Below, piece by piece: positions 51,827 to 61,585 of a stretch of DNA of 64,000 bases. This stretch comes from Methylovirgula sp. 4M-Z18. Lineage in GTDB: Bacteria > Pseudomonadota > Alphaproteobacteria > Rhizobiales > Beijerinckiaceae. The position numbers and the translations under genes were made by a program. Under the pieces are notes generated by a model. That model was not told where the DNA came from. It saw only the letters and a list, made by a program, of their open reading frames with translations, and did not search any database. Where the stretch lies: the NCBI RefSeq assembly GCF_037890675.1, contig NZ_CP149574.1, forward strand, positions 4,564,874-4,628,873, in the 5' to 3' direction. The stretch's first letter is position 1. The number at the start of each line of letters is the position of its first letter.

Positions 51827-52501
51827 ATGCACAAGACCATCGAACCTGGGATCCTTTATTTCGGTACGCCGGTCGTGCTGATCAGCACGCTCAACGAGGA
51901 CGGTTCGCCGAATCTCGCGCCGATGTCATCGGCCTTCTGGCTCGGTTGGCGCTGCGTGCTCGGCCTCGGCACTGCGTCGCAAACCGTGCGCAATCTGCGC
52001 CGCACCCGCGAATGCGTTCTCAATTTGCCGTCGGTCGATCTCGTCGGTGCGGTGGACCGCCTGGCGCTGACCACCGGCACGAATCCGGTGCCGTCTTACA
52101 AGGCACAGCGCGGCTATCGCTTCGAGGCCAACAAATTCGCGCGCGCCGGTTTGACGCCCGTCGCGTCGCAGACGGTTGAGCCGCCGCGCGCGCTCGAATG
52201 CCCCGTGCAGCTCGAGGCGGTGGTCGAAGCGATCCACGGCATCGGCGACGAGGACGAGGCCTTGCGCGGTCGCATCGTCACCATCGAGACGCGCATTCAG
52301 CGCGTGCATGTCGTCGAGGAAATTCTCATGACCGGCGTCGAGAACCGGATCGATCCCAACAAATGGCGCCCGCTGATCATGAGCTTTCAGCACTTCTACG
52401 GCCTGGGACCGCAGGTTCATCCCTCGGCCCTATCGCAGATTCCGGAAAGCCTGTATCGCAGCCCCGATGTCGACCGCGCCCGGCTGCTGCAAATGGCCTG
52501 A
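51827..52501 (+). CDS. Flavin reductase-like domain protein
   Basis: 224 residues from MHKTIEPGILYFGTPVVLIS. The FMN-binding split-barrel pattern is visible (VVLISTLNEDGSPNLAPMSS then AFWLGWRCVLGLG, ECVLNLPSVDLVGAVDRLAL, LECPVQLEAVVEAIHG). It probably reduces or binds FMN; the C-terminal extension LIMSFQHFYGLGPQVHPSAL is of unknown role. The longer frame upstream covers the divergent promoter region and is rejected. Confidence 0.82.
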   Translation: MHKTIEPGILYFGTPVVLISTLNEDGSPNLAPMSSAFWLGWRCVLGLGTASQTVRNLRRTRECVLNLPSVDLVGAVDRLALTTGTNPVPSYKAQRGYRFEANKFARAGLTPVASQTVEPPRALECPVQLEAVVEAIHGIGDEDEALRGRIVTIETRIQRVHVVEEILMTGVENRIDPNKWRPLIMSFQHFYGLGPQVHPSALSQIPESLYRSPDVDRARLLQMA

Positions 52502-52530
52502 CGATAAGAACTTCGGCCGGCGATCATCGT

Positions 52531-53424
52531 TCAGAACACTTGCGCAATGATCCGGCCGATCTCGGCGTGGACGCTGTTCAGCACATCCGGCGATTCGCTC
52601 GACCCCGTGTAATAGACGGTCGCCAGGATCGGCGTGCCGCTGGGTGGGCGAATCATCGCGATCGTATTGGCCGTGCCGTTGTCGCCGGTGCCGGTTTTGT
52701 CGCCGATGCGCCAGGACGGCGGCAGCCCGGCGCGCAATCTCTTGCCGGCCACCTGATTGCCGATCATCCAAGTCTCGAGCTGCGCCCGCGAGGCGGCGGA
52801 CAGTCTGTCGTCCAACAGAATTGCGTCGAGATCGCGCTGCATCGCCGCGGGGCTGGTAGTGTCGCGCACGTCGCCGGGAATCGCCGTGTTCAACGTCGGC
52901 TCGGTGCGGTCGAGCCGCGTCACGCGATCGGCGACATCGCGTGCGAAACGGGTGATCGCGGACGGGCCGCCGAGCTCGCGCAACATCAGATTCGCCGCCG
53001 TATTGTCGCTCCACTGAATCGCCGCCGCGCACAAATCGCCGAGCGCCATCTGTCCCTCCGCCACATGCCGTTTGGCAATCGGCGCATAGGATAGAAGATC
53101 GGCCTGCCCGTAGGCGATGGCGCGGTCGAGATGTTCCGCACCCGCATCGACGCGCTTCAGAATCGCCGCGGCGGCAAGAAATTTGAACGTGCTACACATC
53201 GGAAACAATTCATCGGCGCGATGGGCGATCGTCAGATTGCCGCCGCTCTCGCCAATGGCGACGCCGAGCCGTCCGCCATGTTCTTGTTCGAGCGCAACGA
53301 GGCGCGCATTGGCCGCGTCGATCGCAGCGGCAGGCACGGTCGCGGCCCGAGCAGCAAGCGGCAGCATGAAGGCGGAAAGACCAGCAACGAAGGCGCGGCG
53401 ATGAAGTAAAAGACGCATGAACAT
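52531..53424 (-). CDS. bla: Class A beta-lactamase
   Basis: 297 residues. The N-terminus has a twin-arginine-like signal (LLLHRRAFVAGLSAFMLPLA ending ARAA). All class A motifs are present: SxxK in MCSTFKF (Ser 78 of the precursor), SDN in WSDNTAANLML, the E166 loop RTEPTLNTAIPGD and KTG in GDKTGTGDNGTAN. Cys stands directly before the active Ser, as in KPC/SME-type enzymes, but the partner Cys at position 238 is Gly here. It hydrolyses beta-lactams in the periplasm; the spectrum cannot be read from the sequence. No AmpR-type regulator is adjacent. Confidence 0.93.
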   Translation of the reverse strand: MFMRLLLHRRAFVAGLSAFMLPLAARAATVPAAAIDAANARLVALEQEHGGRLGVAIGESGGNLTIAHRADELFPMCSTFKFLAAAAILKRVDAGAEHLDRAIAYGQADLLSYAPIAKRHVAEGQMALGDLCAAAIQWSDNTAANLMLRELGGPSAITRFARDVADRVTRLDRTEPTLNTAIPGDVRDTTSPAAMQRDLDAILLDDRLSAASRAQLETWMIGNQVAGKRLRAGLPPSWRIGDKTGTGDNGTANTIAMIRPPSGTPILATVYYTGSSESPDVLNSVHAEIGRIIAQVF

Positions 53425-53562
53425 GTCCTCGAGATGATTTCAATCGAATGCGGCCCAGTCATCGGCGGCGTTTGTGTCACGGATAAGTCCTGTCTGTTGC
53501 AAATCTCTGCACAATTGCGCGCATTGACGGAGTGCATCGAGAATAAGAATGTCGAAAGCGTC

Positions 53563-54099
53563 ATGATTCGCATTCTCTCCATCTCCGGCAGCTTGCGCGC
53601 GCAATCGTCTAACACCAGCCTCTTGCAGGCGGCGCGCCACCTCGCGCCGCCGGACATGACGATCACGCCCTATGATGGCCTGGCCGATCTGCCGCATTTC
53701 AATCCCGACCTCGAAGCGGTGCTTCCCTTACCCGTGCGGAATTTGCGCGAGCGTGTCGGCGATGCCGATGCGCTGCTGATTTGCTGCCCGGAATATGCGC
53801 GCGGCATTCCCGGCTCGTTCAAGAATGCGCTCGACTGGCTGGTCGGCTGCACACGTTTTCCCGGCAAGCCCGTGGCGCTGTTCAATGCCTCGGCGCGCGC
53901 CTCCGCCGCGCAAGCGGCCTTGCGCCTCGTGCTCGAAACCATGTCCGCCCATATTGTCGACGACGCCTGCATCACCGTGGACCTGCTGGCCAAGGGATTG
54001 AGCCCTAAAGCCATCGCCGCCGACCTGGCCATCGCCGTGCCGGTCAGGGTGGCCCTTGCCACCCTCGCGGCGGAGGTTCGCAGAGCGACCGGCGACTGA
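53563..54099 (+). CDS. NAD(P)H-dependent FMN reductase
   Basis: 178 residues from MIRILSISGSLRAQSSNTSL, the flavodoxin-like phosphate-binding loop GSLRAQSSN. DALLICCPEYARGIPGSFKN then ALDWLVG is the FMN ring-binding block of the FMN_red family. It reduces quinones, azo dyes or chromate-like substrates in related proteins. The ATG at 53563 is chosen because the longer frame upstream overlaps the beta-lactamase promoter. Confidence 0.88.
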   Translation: MIRILSISGSLRAQSSNTSLLQAARHLAPPDMTITPYDGLADLPHFNPDLEAVLPLPVRNLRERVGDADALLICCPEYARGIPGSFKNALDWLVGCTRFPGKPVALFNASARASAAQAALRLVLETMSAHIVDDACITVDLLAKGLSPKAIAADLAIAVPVRVALATLAAEVRRATGD

Positions 54100-54383
54100 A
54101 GCTGCGGGGCGGGCTGCGATTTCCACCGCCGCGTGCGAGATCCCGTACAGGTCGATCCTTGATCTTTCGCCAATCCACGCTTGCGCGGTGTATTTTTGTC
54201 ACCTAGCCATTATGATTGTTGCACCGGGCGCGTTGTTGGACCATGGTTCCGGCTGATGCGGTATTAGCCGCGGCCCCGGCTATCAAACGCCGCTCCATAA
54301 AAAAAACCGAACGCACCAAGAATCGCCGATCCGTGCCATCGCGGCAAACTTTCGGCGAAGGTCGAATCAGACAGGAGTGTTCC

Positions 54384-54704
54384 ATGAGCAGGAAAGCAGC
54401 CATCGTCGAATATATTCGCTATGCGCTGACGGATCACTCACCGGAAGAACTGATCGACGCATACCGTGAAGCCGGTACCCATCTTGCTGCAGCCCCGGAA
54501 TGCCTTGGCTACGAGCTTTGCGCGTCAGACGACGATCCGAGGAGCCAGATCCTGCGCATCGTCTGGACCTCGGCTGATGCCCATATCGACGGGTTCCGGC
54601 GCGGGCCGAACTTTCCGCCCTTCTTGAAGGCCATCGGCCCGTTCGTCGGCGAAATCGCCGAAATGCGGCATTATCACCGCACGGGCGTGGAGTGGAGGCG
54701 CTAG
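54384..54704 (+). CDS. Antibiotic biosynthesis monooxygenase-like (ABM) protein
   Basis: 106 residues. The single ferredoxin-like domain (VEYIRYALTDHSPEELIDAY, CLGYELCASDDDPRSQILRI and VWTSADAHIDGFRRG, PFVGEIAEMRHYHRTG) matches the ABM/quinol monooxygenase family. Such small dimers oxidise quinols or degrade heme; here the role is unknown. The SD ACAGGAGTGTTCC precedes the ATG at 54384 and decides the start. The 284 bp before it contain nothing I can identify. Confidence 0.78.
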   Translation: MSRKAAIVEYIRYALTDHSPEELIDAYREAGTHLAAAPECLGYELCASDDDPRSQILRIVWTSADAHIDGFRRGPNFPPFLKAIGPFVGEIAEMRHYHRTGVEWRR

Positions 54705-54808
54705 GACGACGACCTACGCCACAATTTCCGTTTCTCACCTCGGGCAATTTGCATTAGGGTGCGCGGCTCTGTCGTAACCCCCTCTTGCTCCTTGTCTTTG
54801 GAAGAAAA

Positions 54809-56539
54809 ATGTCTGCCGTGCCGTCCTCCGTTTCCTCTCCCGCCGCCCCGACCTTCCGGGATGCGGTGCTTGGCTCAAGCACCTGGCCGTTCGAGGAGGC
54901 GAAAAAGCTCGTGGCACGGGTGCAGCGAACGGGCCAGACCGAGGTCCTGTTCGAGACCGGCTACGGCCCCTCGGGCCTGCCGCATATCGGGACGTTCGGC
55001 GAGGTGGCGCGGACCCTCATGGTGCGGCACGCCTTCGAGATTTTGACCGAGGGCAAGATCAAGACCCGGCTGATCGCCTTTTCCGACGACATGGATGGCC
55101 TGCGCAAAGTGCCAGAGAACGTCCCGAACCGGGACATGATGGCCGGCTATCTCGGCATACCCTTGTCGCGCGTGCCGGATCCCTTCTCGAACGAATACCC
55201 CTCGTTCGGCGCGGCGAACAACGCGCGCCTGCGTGCCTTTCTCGACCGTTTCGGCTTCGATTACGAATTTGCCTCCTCGACCGATTATTATGCCGCGGGC
55301 CGGTTCGATGCGATGCTGCTGCGCATGCTCGAGGTCTACGACAAGGTGATGGCGATCATCCTGCCGACGCTGGGACCGGAGCGCCGCGAAACCTACTCGC
55401 CCTTCCTCCCCGTCAGCCCGCGCACCGGCAAGGTGCTGCAGGTGCCGATGGTGGCGCGCGATCCCGCCAAGGGGACCGTGACCTATATCGATCCCGACAC
55501 CGGCGAACGAATAGAAACGCCCGTGACCGGCGGCCATGTGAAGTGCCAGTGGAAGGCCGACTGGGCCTTGCGCTGGGCGGCGCTCGGCGTTGATTACGAA
55601 ATGGCCGGCAAGGACCTCATCGACTCGGTCAAGCTCTCGGGCGAGATCGTCAAGGCTTTGGGTCTGAAGCCGCCGGAAGGCTTCAACTACGAATTGTTTC
55701 TCGACGAGCAGGGCAAGAAGATTTCGAAGTCGCTCGGCAACGGCATTACGATCGAGGATTGGCTGACCTATGCCAGCCCCGAAAGCCTGTCGCTGTTCAT
55801 GTATTTGAAGCCGCGCGAGGCGAAGAAGCTGCATTTCGACGTCATTCCGCGCGCCGTCGACGATTATCTGAATTACCTGGAAGCCTATCCGCGCCAGGAT
55901 TGGAAGAACCGTTTGGGCAATCCGGTCTGGCACATTCACGCCGGCAATCCACCGGCGGCGGAGTCGCTCGACGAAAGCGGTGGGCGCGGCAGCGGCGTCA
56001 GCTTCTCGATGCTGCTCAATCTGGTGGCCGTCGCCAACAGCGAGGACCCGAAGGTCGTGTGGGGTTTCCTGCGCCGCTATGCGCCCTCGGCCTCGCCGGA
56101 GAATCACCCGCGCCTCGACCGGCTTATCGGTTACGCCATCGCCTATTACCGCGACTTCGTGCGTCCGGCGAAGCACTACCGTCTGGCGGACGACGTGGAG
56201 CGCGAGGCGCTGCAGAAGCTCAGCGACGCTCTGGGCGCGATCCCCGCCGGCGAGGTGAGCGCCGAGGCGGTGCAGACCGCGCTTTACGACGTCGCGCGGC
56301 CGATCCCGCGTTATCAGGATTTCAAGGCGAAGGGTGCGACGGCGGAACGGCCCGGCGTATCCAATGTCTGGTTCTCCACGATCTATCAAATCCTGCTCGG
56401 TGAAGAAAAGGGACCGCGCTTCGGCTCTTTTGTCGCGCTCTACGGCATCAACGAGACGCAGGCGCTGATCGCCAAGGCGCTCGCCGGCGATTTGGTGCGG
56501 GAGCATGAAGCGTTCCTCGCGGCGCGCGCAGCTAAATAA
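54809..56539 (+). CDS. lysK: Lysyl-tRNA synthetase, class I
   Basis: 576 residues. The class I Rossmann-fold signatures are [19 protein letters not shown] (HIGH) and [20 protein letters not shown] (KMSKS, near residue 305). The [18 protein letters not shown] block and the C-terminal helical domain are typical of archaeal-type LysRS1, which alphaproteobacteria use in place of the class II enzyme. It charges tRNA-Lys. The ATG at 54809 follows GAAGAAAA. Confidence 0.95.
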   Translation: MSAVPSSVSSPAAPTFRDAVLGSSTWPFEEAKKLVARVQRTGQTEVLFETGYGPSGLPHIGTFGEVARTLMVRHAFEILTEGKIKTRLIAFSDDMDGLRKVPENVPNRDMMAGYLGIPLSRVPDPFSNEYPSFGAANNARLRAFLDRFGFDYEFASSTDYYAAGRFDAMLLRMLEVYDKVMAIILPTLGPERRETYSPFLPVSPRTGKVLQVPMVARDPAKGTVTYIDPDTGERIETPVTGGHVKCQWKADWALRWAALGVDYEMAGKDLIDSVKLSGEIVKALGLKPPEGFNYELFLDEQGKKISKSLGNGITIEDWLTYASPESLSLFMYLKPREAKKLHFDVIPRAVDDYLNYLEAYPRQDWKNRLGNPVWHIHAGNPPAAESLDESGGRGSGVSFSMLLNLVAVANSEDPKVVWGFLRRYAPSASPENHPRLDRLIGYAIAYYRDFVRPAKHYRLADDVEREALQKLSDALGAIPAGEVSAEAVQTALYDVARPIPRYQDFKAKGATAERPGVSNVWFSTIYQILLGEEKGPRFGSFVALYGINETQALIAKALAGDLVREHEAFLAARAAK

Positions 56540-56560
56540 TGAAAGAACGGGCTGCCGCCT

Positions 56561-56594
56561 TGCATCGCCGCAGCCCATTCAATGCGGCGATGCA
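56561..56594 (+). terminator. Hairpin after lysK
   Basis: TGCATCGCCGC (56561-56571) pairs with GCGGCGATGCA (56584-56594). It lies 22 bp beyond the lysK stop. No T-run follows. Confidence 0.55.
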
Positions 56595-56668
56595 GGATAA
56601 ATATGGTCAGCGCCACGAAACAGGTTTAGCCTACGGGTTCTGTTCCTCGCTCCCGACAGGAGACTGAC

Positions 56669-57499
56669 ATGGGACTCAAGGATATCGCCGTTTTTATCGA
56701 CTCGGATGCGAAAGCGGATCGCGCAACGGCCTATGCGCTCTCGCTGGCGCGCAGTTTCGACGCCCATGTCACCGGCATCGCCACGGCCATCGATATGCTG
56801 ATCCCCGCACCGATGATGGGCGAGATTCCGAGCGACGTCTTTGTCGCGGCCTTCGAGAAGGCGCAGGACGTCGCCAAGCAGGCCTGCGCCAATTTCGCCG
56901 CCGCCGCCAAACGGCAACACCTGCTCTACGACACGCATCTGATCGCCGGTCTGCCGGGCGCCGTTTATGAACGTTTCGCGCGCTTCATCCGGCATTTCGA
57001 TCTGACCGTCATCCAGCAGCCGACGCCCGAAACCCTCGGCGACGAGGCGGCCTTCATCGAAACGGCGCTCTTCCGCTCCGGCCGCCCCGCGCTTGTAGTG
57101 CCGCACAATTGGGACAAACCCTTTAAATGCGAGCGGATCATCGTCGCGTGGAATCAGAGCCCGCCTGCGGCTCGCGCGATCAGCGATGCGCTGCCGCTCT
57201 TGAAGCTCGCAAAATCCGTCGAAGTGGTCACGGTGGAAAATTCCGCCGAAACCGATATCGACCTTCCCGGCTTCAACATCACGCGCCATCTCGCTCGCTA
57301 CAATGTCAATGCCAAATTGAACAAGCTCTCGGGCAAGACCGATGTCGCGACGCAAGTGCTGTCCCGCCTGCATGAACTTGAATCGGATCTCTTGGTGATG
57401 GGCGGCTATGGCCATTCGCGCATCAGCGAATTCATTTGGGGCGGTGCGACGCGGGGCATTCTGAAGGCGATGACCGCACCGGTTTTCATCGCGCATTAG
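56669..57499 (+). CDS. Tandem universal stress protein
   Basis: 276 residues with two USP domains. The first (IAVFIDSDAKADRATAYALS) lacks a clear ATP motif. The second (CERIIVAWNQSPPAARAISD ... LLVMGGYGHSRISEFIWGGA then TRGIL) carries the G-2x-G-9x-G(S/T) ATP-binding pattern. USP proteins accumulate under stress and starvation. The SD CAGGAGACTGAC precedes the ATG. Confidence 0.9.
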   Translation: MGLKDIAVFIDSDAKADRATAYALSLARSFDAHVTGIATAIDMLIPAPMMGEIPSDVFVAAFEKAQDVAKQACANFAAAAKRQHLLYDTHLIAGLPGAVYERFARFIRHFDLTVIQQPTPETLGDEAAFIETALFRSGRPALVVPHNWDKPFKCERIIVAWNQSPPAARAISDALPLLKLAKSVEVVTVENSAETDIDLPGFNITRHLARYNVNAKLNKLSGKTDVATQVLSRLHELESDLLVMGGYGHSRISEFIWGGATRGILKAMTAPVFIAH

Positions 57500-57512
57500 G
57501 ACCCGTCGACCG

Positions 57513-57857
57513 TTGCGAAATGTCTGCTTCGCCTTCCTCTTCCTCGGCATTGCGCCGGCGGCCCAGGCGTTCGACCTGACCGTCGTGAACACGTCCAAAG
57601 ATGCACTCACGCATCTCTTCCTCTCGCCCGCCGGCGCCAACCAATGGGGCGACGATCAACTCGATGCGGACGACGACGATGTCACGATGCAGCCGGGCGA
57701 GAACTTTATCTTCAAGGGCCTGAGCGGCGGCGCCTATGACGTGAAATTCTCCAAGGATGAGGAAAGCGATACGGGCTGCATTTTGCACAACGTGCAGGTC
57801 AATGCGGACACCAAGGCCGAAATCACGAGTGAGCTTCTTGCCTCGTGCCCGAAATAG
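57513..57857 (+). CDS. Small secreted protein of unknown function
   Basis: 114 residues from a TTG start with a signal peptide (MRNVCFAFLFLGIAPAAQAF). The mature part is acidic and beta-rich (LTVVNTSKDALTHLFLSPAG, DDQLDADDDDVTMQPGENFI, GGAYDVKFSKDEESDTGCIL) and ends in SELLASCPK, so two Cys may pair. It resembles small periplasmic beta-sandwich proteins, but I do not recognise a named family. It is 13 bp after the USP gene and may be cotranscribed. Confidence 0.65.
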   Translation: MRNVCFAFLFLGIAPAAQAFDLTVVNTSKDALTHLFLSPAGANQWGDDQLDADDDDVTMQPGENFIFKGLSGGAYDVKFSKDEESDTGCILHNVQVNADTKAEITSELLASCPK

Positions 57858-57911
57858 ACGTACGCGGAGCCGCCGGCGTCTCGCCTGCAGCACAGCCGAG
57901 CGGAGCATGTC

Positions 57912-58256
57912 GTGGCTTTCATCTATAAAATCGTGACAGCCGAGCAATGGCGCATCGCGGAGCGGGACGGCGTTTTTGCCGGTGCACCGGTCGATCTTGC
58001 CGACGGTTACATCCATTTCTCAACCGCCGAACAAGTACGCGAAACGGCGGCGAAGCATTTTGCCGGACAGAATGATTTGCTGCTCGCCGCGATTCCCGTC
58101 GCCGCGATTCCCGATGGCCTGAAATGGGAGCCGTCGCGCGGCGGTGCGCTCTTCCCGCATCTCTACGGCACGCTCGATCCCAAATGGGCGGCGTGGGTGA
58201 AGCCATTGCTTCTTTGTGTTGACGGCAAACATGCTTTTCCGGATTTGTCCGCATGA
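57912..58256 (+). CDS. DUF952 domain protein
   Basis: 114 residues from a GTG with GGAG before it. FIYKIVTAEQWRIAERDGVF, DLADGYIHFSTAEQVRETAA and LKWEPSRGGALFPHLYGTLD are the DUF952 landmarks. The fold is related to ADP-ribose-linked enzymes, but the function is unknown. The stop overlaps the pyrD start (ATGA), so the two genes are translationally coupled, an arrangement that appears often in this order. Confidence 0.88.
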   Translation: MAFIYKIVTAEQWRIAERDGVFAGAPVDLADGYIHFSTAEQVRETAAKHFAGQNDLLLAAIPVAAIPDGLKWEPSRGGALFPHLYGTLDPKWAAWVKPLLLCVDGKHAFPDLSA

Positions 58257-59335
58257 GAACGCTGATCGAACCGTTGGGCCTCGCCTTTTTACATGCACTC
58301 GAGCCCGAACGCGCCCATGGCCTGACCTTGAAGGCGCTAAAAAACTTGCCGCTGCCGCGCGGCCCGAACGACCGGCGTCTGGCGGTGCGCGCCTTCGGCC
58401 TCGATTTTCCCAATCCGATCGGCATGGCGGCGGGCTTCGACAAAAACGCCGAAGTGCCCGACGCGCTGCTGCGTCTCGGCTTCGGCTTTGCCGAATGCGG
58501 CACGCTCACACCGAAACCGCAAAGCGGCAATCCGCGCCCGCGTATTTTCCGCCTGCCGGCCGATGTCGGGCTGATCAACCGGCTCGGCTTCAACAACGAG
58601 GGCCATGATGCGGCGCATGCGCGGCTCGCGGCGCGAAAAGCCATCGGCACCGTCGGCGTCAATATCGGCGCGAACAAGGATGCTGCGGATCGCGCTGCCG
58701 ATTATGTCGCCGGCATCAAGCGTTTCGCCGATGTGGCGAGCTATTTCACGGTGAACATTTCCTCGCCCAACACGCCGGGCCTGCGCGATCTGCAGCAGGC
58801 GGCGGCGCTCGACGATCTGCTCGCGCGCGTACTTGCGGCACGCGACGAGACGAGCGCACAGCATGGTCGCAAGCCGGTGCTGCTCAAGATCGCGCCCGAT
58901 CTGACTCTCGCTGATCTCGACGACATCGTGCGTGTCGCGCGCGCCCGCGCGATCGACGGCATGATCCTTTCGAACACGACAATCACGCGGCCGCAGAGCT
59001 TGGCGGAAGTGCAGGTGGCGAAAGAGCAGGGCGGTCTCTCGGGCAAGCCGCTGTTTCCGCTGGCGACCTACATGCTGGCGCAGACCTATCAGCGCGTCGA
59101 AGGCCAGTTTCCGCTGATCGGCGTCGGCGGCATCGACAGTGCGCAGGCCGCCGTCGAAAAGATCCGCGCCGGCGCAAGCCTCGTTCAGCTCTATTCGGCG
59201 CTGGTGTTCAAAGGGCTCGCGCTCATCGACGACATCAAACGGGGCCTCGTCGATGAACTGGTGCGACGGAAGCTCAACTCCATCGCGACGCTGACCGGCA
59301 CCGGTGCGGCGGAATGGGCCGCGCGCCACTCATAG
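58253..59335 (+). CDS. pyrD: Dihydroorotate dehydrogenase (quinone), class 2
   Basis: 360 residues. The class 2 N-terminal helix (LIEPLGLAFLHALEPERAHG), the FMN-binding start NPIGMAAGFDKNAEVPDALL, GFGFAECGTLTPKPQSGNPR, the catalytic Ser in VNISSPNTPGL and IGVGGIDSAQAAVEKIRAGA are present. It oxidises dihydroorotate to orotate at the inner membrane with ubiquinone in pyrimidine synthesis. Coupled to the DUF952 gene; convergent with xth with a 6-bp overlap. Confidence 0.96.
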   Translation: MRTLIEPLGLAFLHALEPERAHGLTLKALKNLPLPRGPNDRRLAVRAFGLDFPNPIGMAAGFDKNAEVPDALLRLGFGFAECGTLTPKPQSGNPRPRIFRLPADVGLINRLGFNNEGHDAAHARLAARKAIGTVGVNIGANKDAADRAADYVAGIKRFADVASYFTVNISSPNTPGLRDLQQAAALDDLLARVLAARDETSAQHGRKPVLLKIAPDLTLADLDDIVRVARARAIDGMILSNTTITRPQSLAEVQVAKEQGGLSGKPLFPLATYMLAQTYQRVEGQFPLIGVGGIDSAQAAVEKIRAGASLVQLYSALVFKGLALIDDIKRGLVDELVRRKLNSIATLTGTGAAEWAARHS

Positions 59336-60139
59336 TTTCAGTTCGGCGATCACCGGCGCATGGTCCGAGGGGCGCTCCCAGCCGCGCGCCTCCTTGAGCA
59401 CCTGCATGCCATTCAAGGACGGCGCCAAGGACGGGCTGAGCCAGATGTGGTCGAGGCGGCGGCCCTTGTCGGCAAGCTCCCAATTGGGCGAGCGATAGCT
59501 CCACCAGGTATAGAGTTTCTGGTCCGCGGGCACTTTGGTGCGCATCGCATCGACCCAACTGCCGGCGGCCTGCGCCGCATTGAGCTTTTCCACTTCGATC
59601 GGCGTGTGGCTGACCACGGAAAGCAGCGCCTTGTGGCTCCACACGTCATGTTCGAGCGGCGCGATATTGAGATCGCCGACCAGAATCGCGTGTTCGCGCG
59701 TCACGTCGCCCTTTCCGAACCAGTCGGTCATTTCATCGACAAAACCGAGCTTATGCGCGAATTTCTCATTGATCGCCGGGTCCGGCTCGTCGCCGCCGGC
59801 CGGCACGTAGAAATTATGGATCACGATTCCTTTGGCCTTGCCGCTGGCAATGCGCGCGCTCACGTGGCGCGAATCGTTCTTGCCGCAAAATGCACGCTTT
59901 TCGATCTCGACGAGCGGCACTTTCGACAGGGTGGCGACGCCGTGATAGCCTTTCTGGCCATGGATCGCCATGTGCGGATAGCCCGCCTTCTTGAATTGCG
60001 CGGTCGGAAATTCCCCGTCAGGGCATTTCGTTTCCTGCAGGCACAAAACGTCCGGCGCCTGTTCGGCAAGAAATTTCAAGACGATCGGCAGGCGCAGGCG
60101 GACGGAATTGATGTTCCAGGTGGCGAGTTTCAAAGGCAT
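59330..60139 (-). CDS. xth: Exodeoxyribonuclease III
   Basis: About 269 residues from MPLKLATWNINSVRLRLPIV. The catalytic set of the exonuclease III family is visible: Asn in WNINS, Glu in LCLQETKCPDGEFP, Tyr in HNFYVPAGGDEPD, Asp/Asn in ILVGDLNIAPLEHDVW, and Asp-His in RPSDHAPVIAEL. It acts as AP endonuclease and 3'-5' exonuclease in base excision repair. Confidence 0.93.
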   Translation of the reverse strand: MPLKLATWNINSVRLRLPIVLKFLAEQAPDVLCLQETKCPDGEFPTAQFKKAGYPHMAIHGQKGYHGVATLSKVPLVEIEKRAFCGKNDSRHVSARIASGKAKGIVIHNFYVPAGGDEPDPAINEKFAHKLGFVDEMTDWFGKGDVTREHAILVGDLNIAPLEHDVWSHKALLSVVSHTPIEVEKLNAAQAAGSWVDAMRTKVPADQKLYTWWSYRSPNWELADKGRRLDHIWLSPSLAPSLNGMQVLKEARGWERPSDHAPVIAELKL

Positions 60140-60339
60140 GGGCAGGTTCCATGGAATCGAAGGCATCGTTTCCCTGAAACTACAGGCAACCGGCGCGGCG
60201 CCATAGCCCGGCCACGGCTTTTGGGGGGCTTATGCAACGCAAATGCGCATGACGGCGCCCGCGGCCCGTGGCATCATCGGATTCGTCACAGCCGCTCATG
60301 CGCTGCGACCGACCCCGGACCGGACCAAGGAGTTGCGAG

Positions 60340-60633
60340 ATGCGCCCGACCAAACTCGACCCGGATGCCCGCACCGCGGCGCTCGGCACCCTGCCGCAAT
60401 GGACCTACGACAGCGCGCGCGATTCGATCAGCCGCAGCTTCCGCTTTAAGGATTTCAATGCCGCCTTCGGCTTCATGACCCGCGCGGCGCTGATCGCCGA
60501 AAAAATGGACCACCATCCCGAATGGTTCAACGTTTACAATAAGGTCACCGTGACCCTCGTCACCCACGACGTGAAGGGCCTGTCGGAATTGGACGTGCAA
60601 TTGGCGCAGGCGATGGATGCGCTGGCGGGATAG
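60340..60633 (+). CDS. phhB: 4a-hydroxytetrahydrobiopterin dehydratase
   Basis: 97 residues with the PCD/DCoH motif [20 protein letters not shown] then [10 protein letters not shown], and [17 protein letters not shown] before it. The enzyme regenerates tetrahydropterin used by aromatic amino acid hydroxylases; in bacteria without these it may serve other pterins. AAGGAGTTGCGAG precedes the ATG at 60340 and decides the start. No phhA is in the window. Confidence 0.93.
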   Translation: MRPTKLDPDARTAALGTLPQWTYDSARDSISRSFRFKDFNAAFGFMTRAALIAEKMDHHPEWFNVYNKVTVTLVTHDVKGLSELDVQLAQAMDALAG

Positions 60634-60685
60634 AAATAAGGAAGCAAGTTTCGAGCATATGGGCGCGTATTGTAATGCTCATGCC

Positions 60686-61258
60686 TTATTTGCATTCCTG
60701 CTGAGCCCGTTCGAGCGCCTGTTTGAACCCGGTTAAGATATAAGTATCTTGCTCAGTGCTGCCCTTCATGAGCGGAACGCTAATTTCGAGCTTGCCGCTT
60801 CGTTTCATAGTTTCGACGACCTGATCTTCCTCGGCAACGTTCTTGATCCAGGCATTGCCTCCCTTGGCGATGAGGTCGAATGACCGGCTCCCAAGTTGAG
60901 CTGTCGCTCCGTCGGCACTGTCCTTCAGCGGCAAGCCCATCATGACCGAAAACTCGTTCTTGATATGCTGCGCAGGAATTACCGAAATGAATAGGTGTGC
61001 ATCATCACGTTTCAGGCCCTTTGGCTTGCGCTCTTTCGGCGTAGCTAAAGCATAGCATTCCTTGGCTTTGCCAGTAGTCACATAGGCGCTCCACTCGTCG
61101 AAGGTGCCGAGCAGCTGCGGTTTGCTGCCATCGGGAGCCGCTTCGGCGGCGACAGGTCTTTTCTTATGGGCGGCGAAACTTGACGAAACGGGTGCCAGGA
61201 GCAAGGCGGCGCCCAATGCGACGAGGGCAGAACGGGAAAGCGAAAATTTGCGAATCAT
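60686..61258 (-). CDS. Invasion-associated locus B (IalB) family protein
   Basis: About 190 residues with a signal peptide (MIRKFSLSRSALVALGAALL ending SSFA). The IalB fold is recognised by FDEWSAYVTTGKAKECYALA, LFISVIPAQHIKNEFSVMMG then LPLKD, and the C-terminal YILTGFKQALERAQQECK with paired Cys. IalB-type proteins are periplasmic and common in the order. Role in free-living bacteria unknown. Confidence 0.85.
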   Translation of the reverse strand: MIRKFSLSRSALVALGAALLLAPVSSSFAAHKKRPVAAEAAPDGSKPQLLGTFDEWSAYVTTGKAKECYALATPKERKPKGLKRDDAHLFISVIPAQHIKNEFSVMMGLPLKDSADGATAQLGSRSFDLIAKGGNAWIKNVAEEDQVVETMKRSGKLEISVPLMKGSTEQDTYILTGFKQALERAQQECK

Positions 61259-61585
61259 GATGCCCAACATACTCCTTGGCGGCAATTGAAACGAGACCCG
61301 TTCCTTGAGCCACATTCATTGAATCAAATCGCTGCAAATCTTGTACAGGGAACATAGTTAACCAAAGATTTGCGACAGCCATGCGGACAGGGTTGATGCG
61401 CCGATAAAGGCGCGAAAAAAGGGGCAAAATTCCGGCAATTGCGGCAACGCTCGCGCGGCGCACAAAATGCGGTTAAAACATCGTCTCGCCAGCCCGAACG
61501 AATTGGCCCGCCCGGCCTTGGCTCCGGGTTTCCTCATGCGTCCAAACATGCAAGATTGGCGCCCCTTTAAAGCAGATAGGTAGAC
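61259..61585. other. Divergent intergenic region between the ialB-family and ECF sigma genes
   Basis: 327 bp without a supported gene. GCAAATCTT (61334-61342) and AAGATTTGC (61365-61373) form a 9-bp inverted repeat across 22 bp that could be an operator. No clear sigma-70 promoter was found. Confidence 0.5.
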
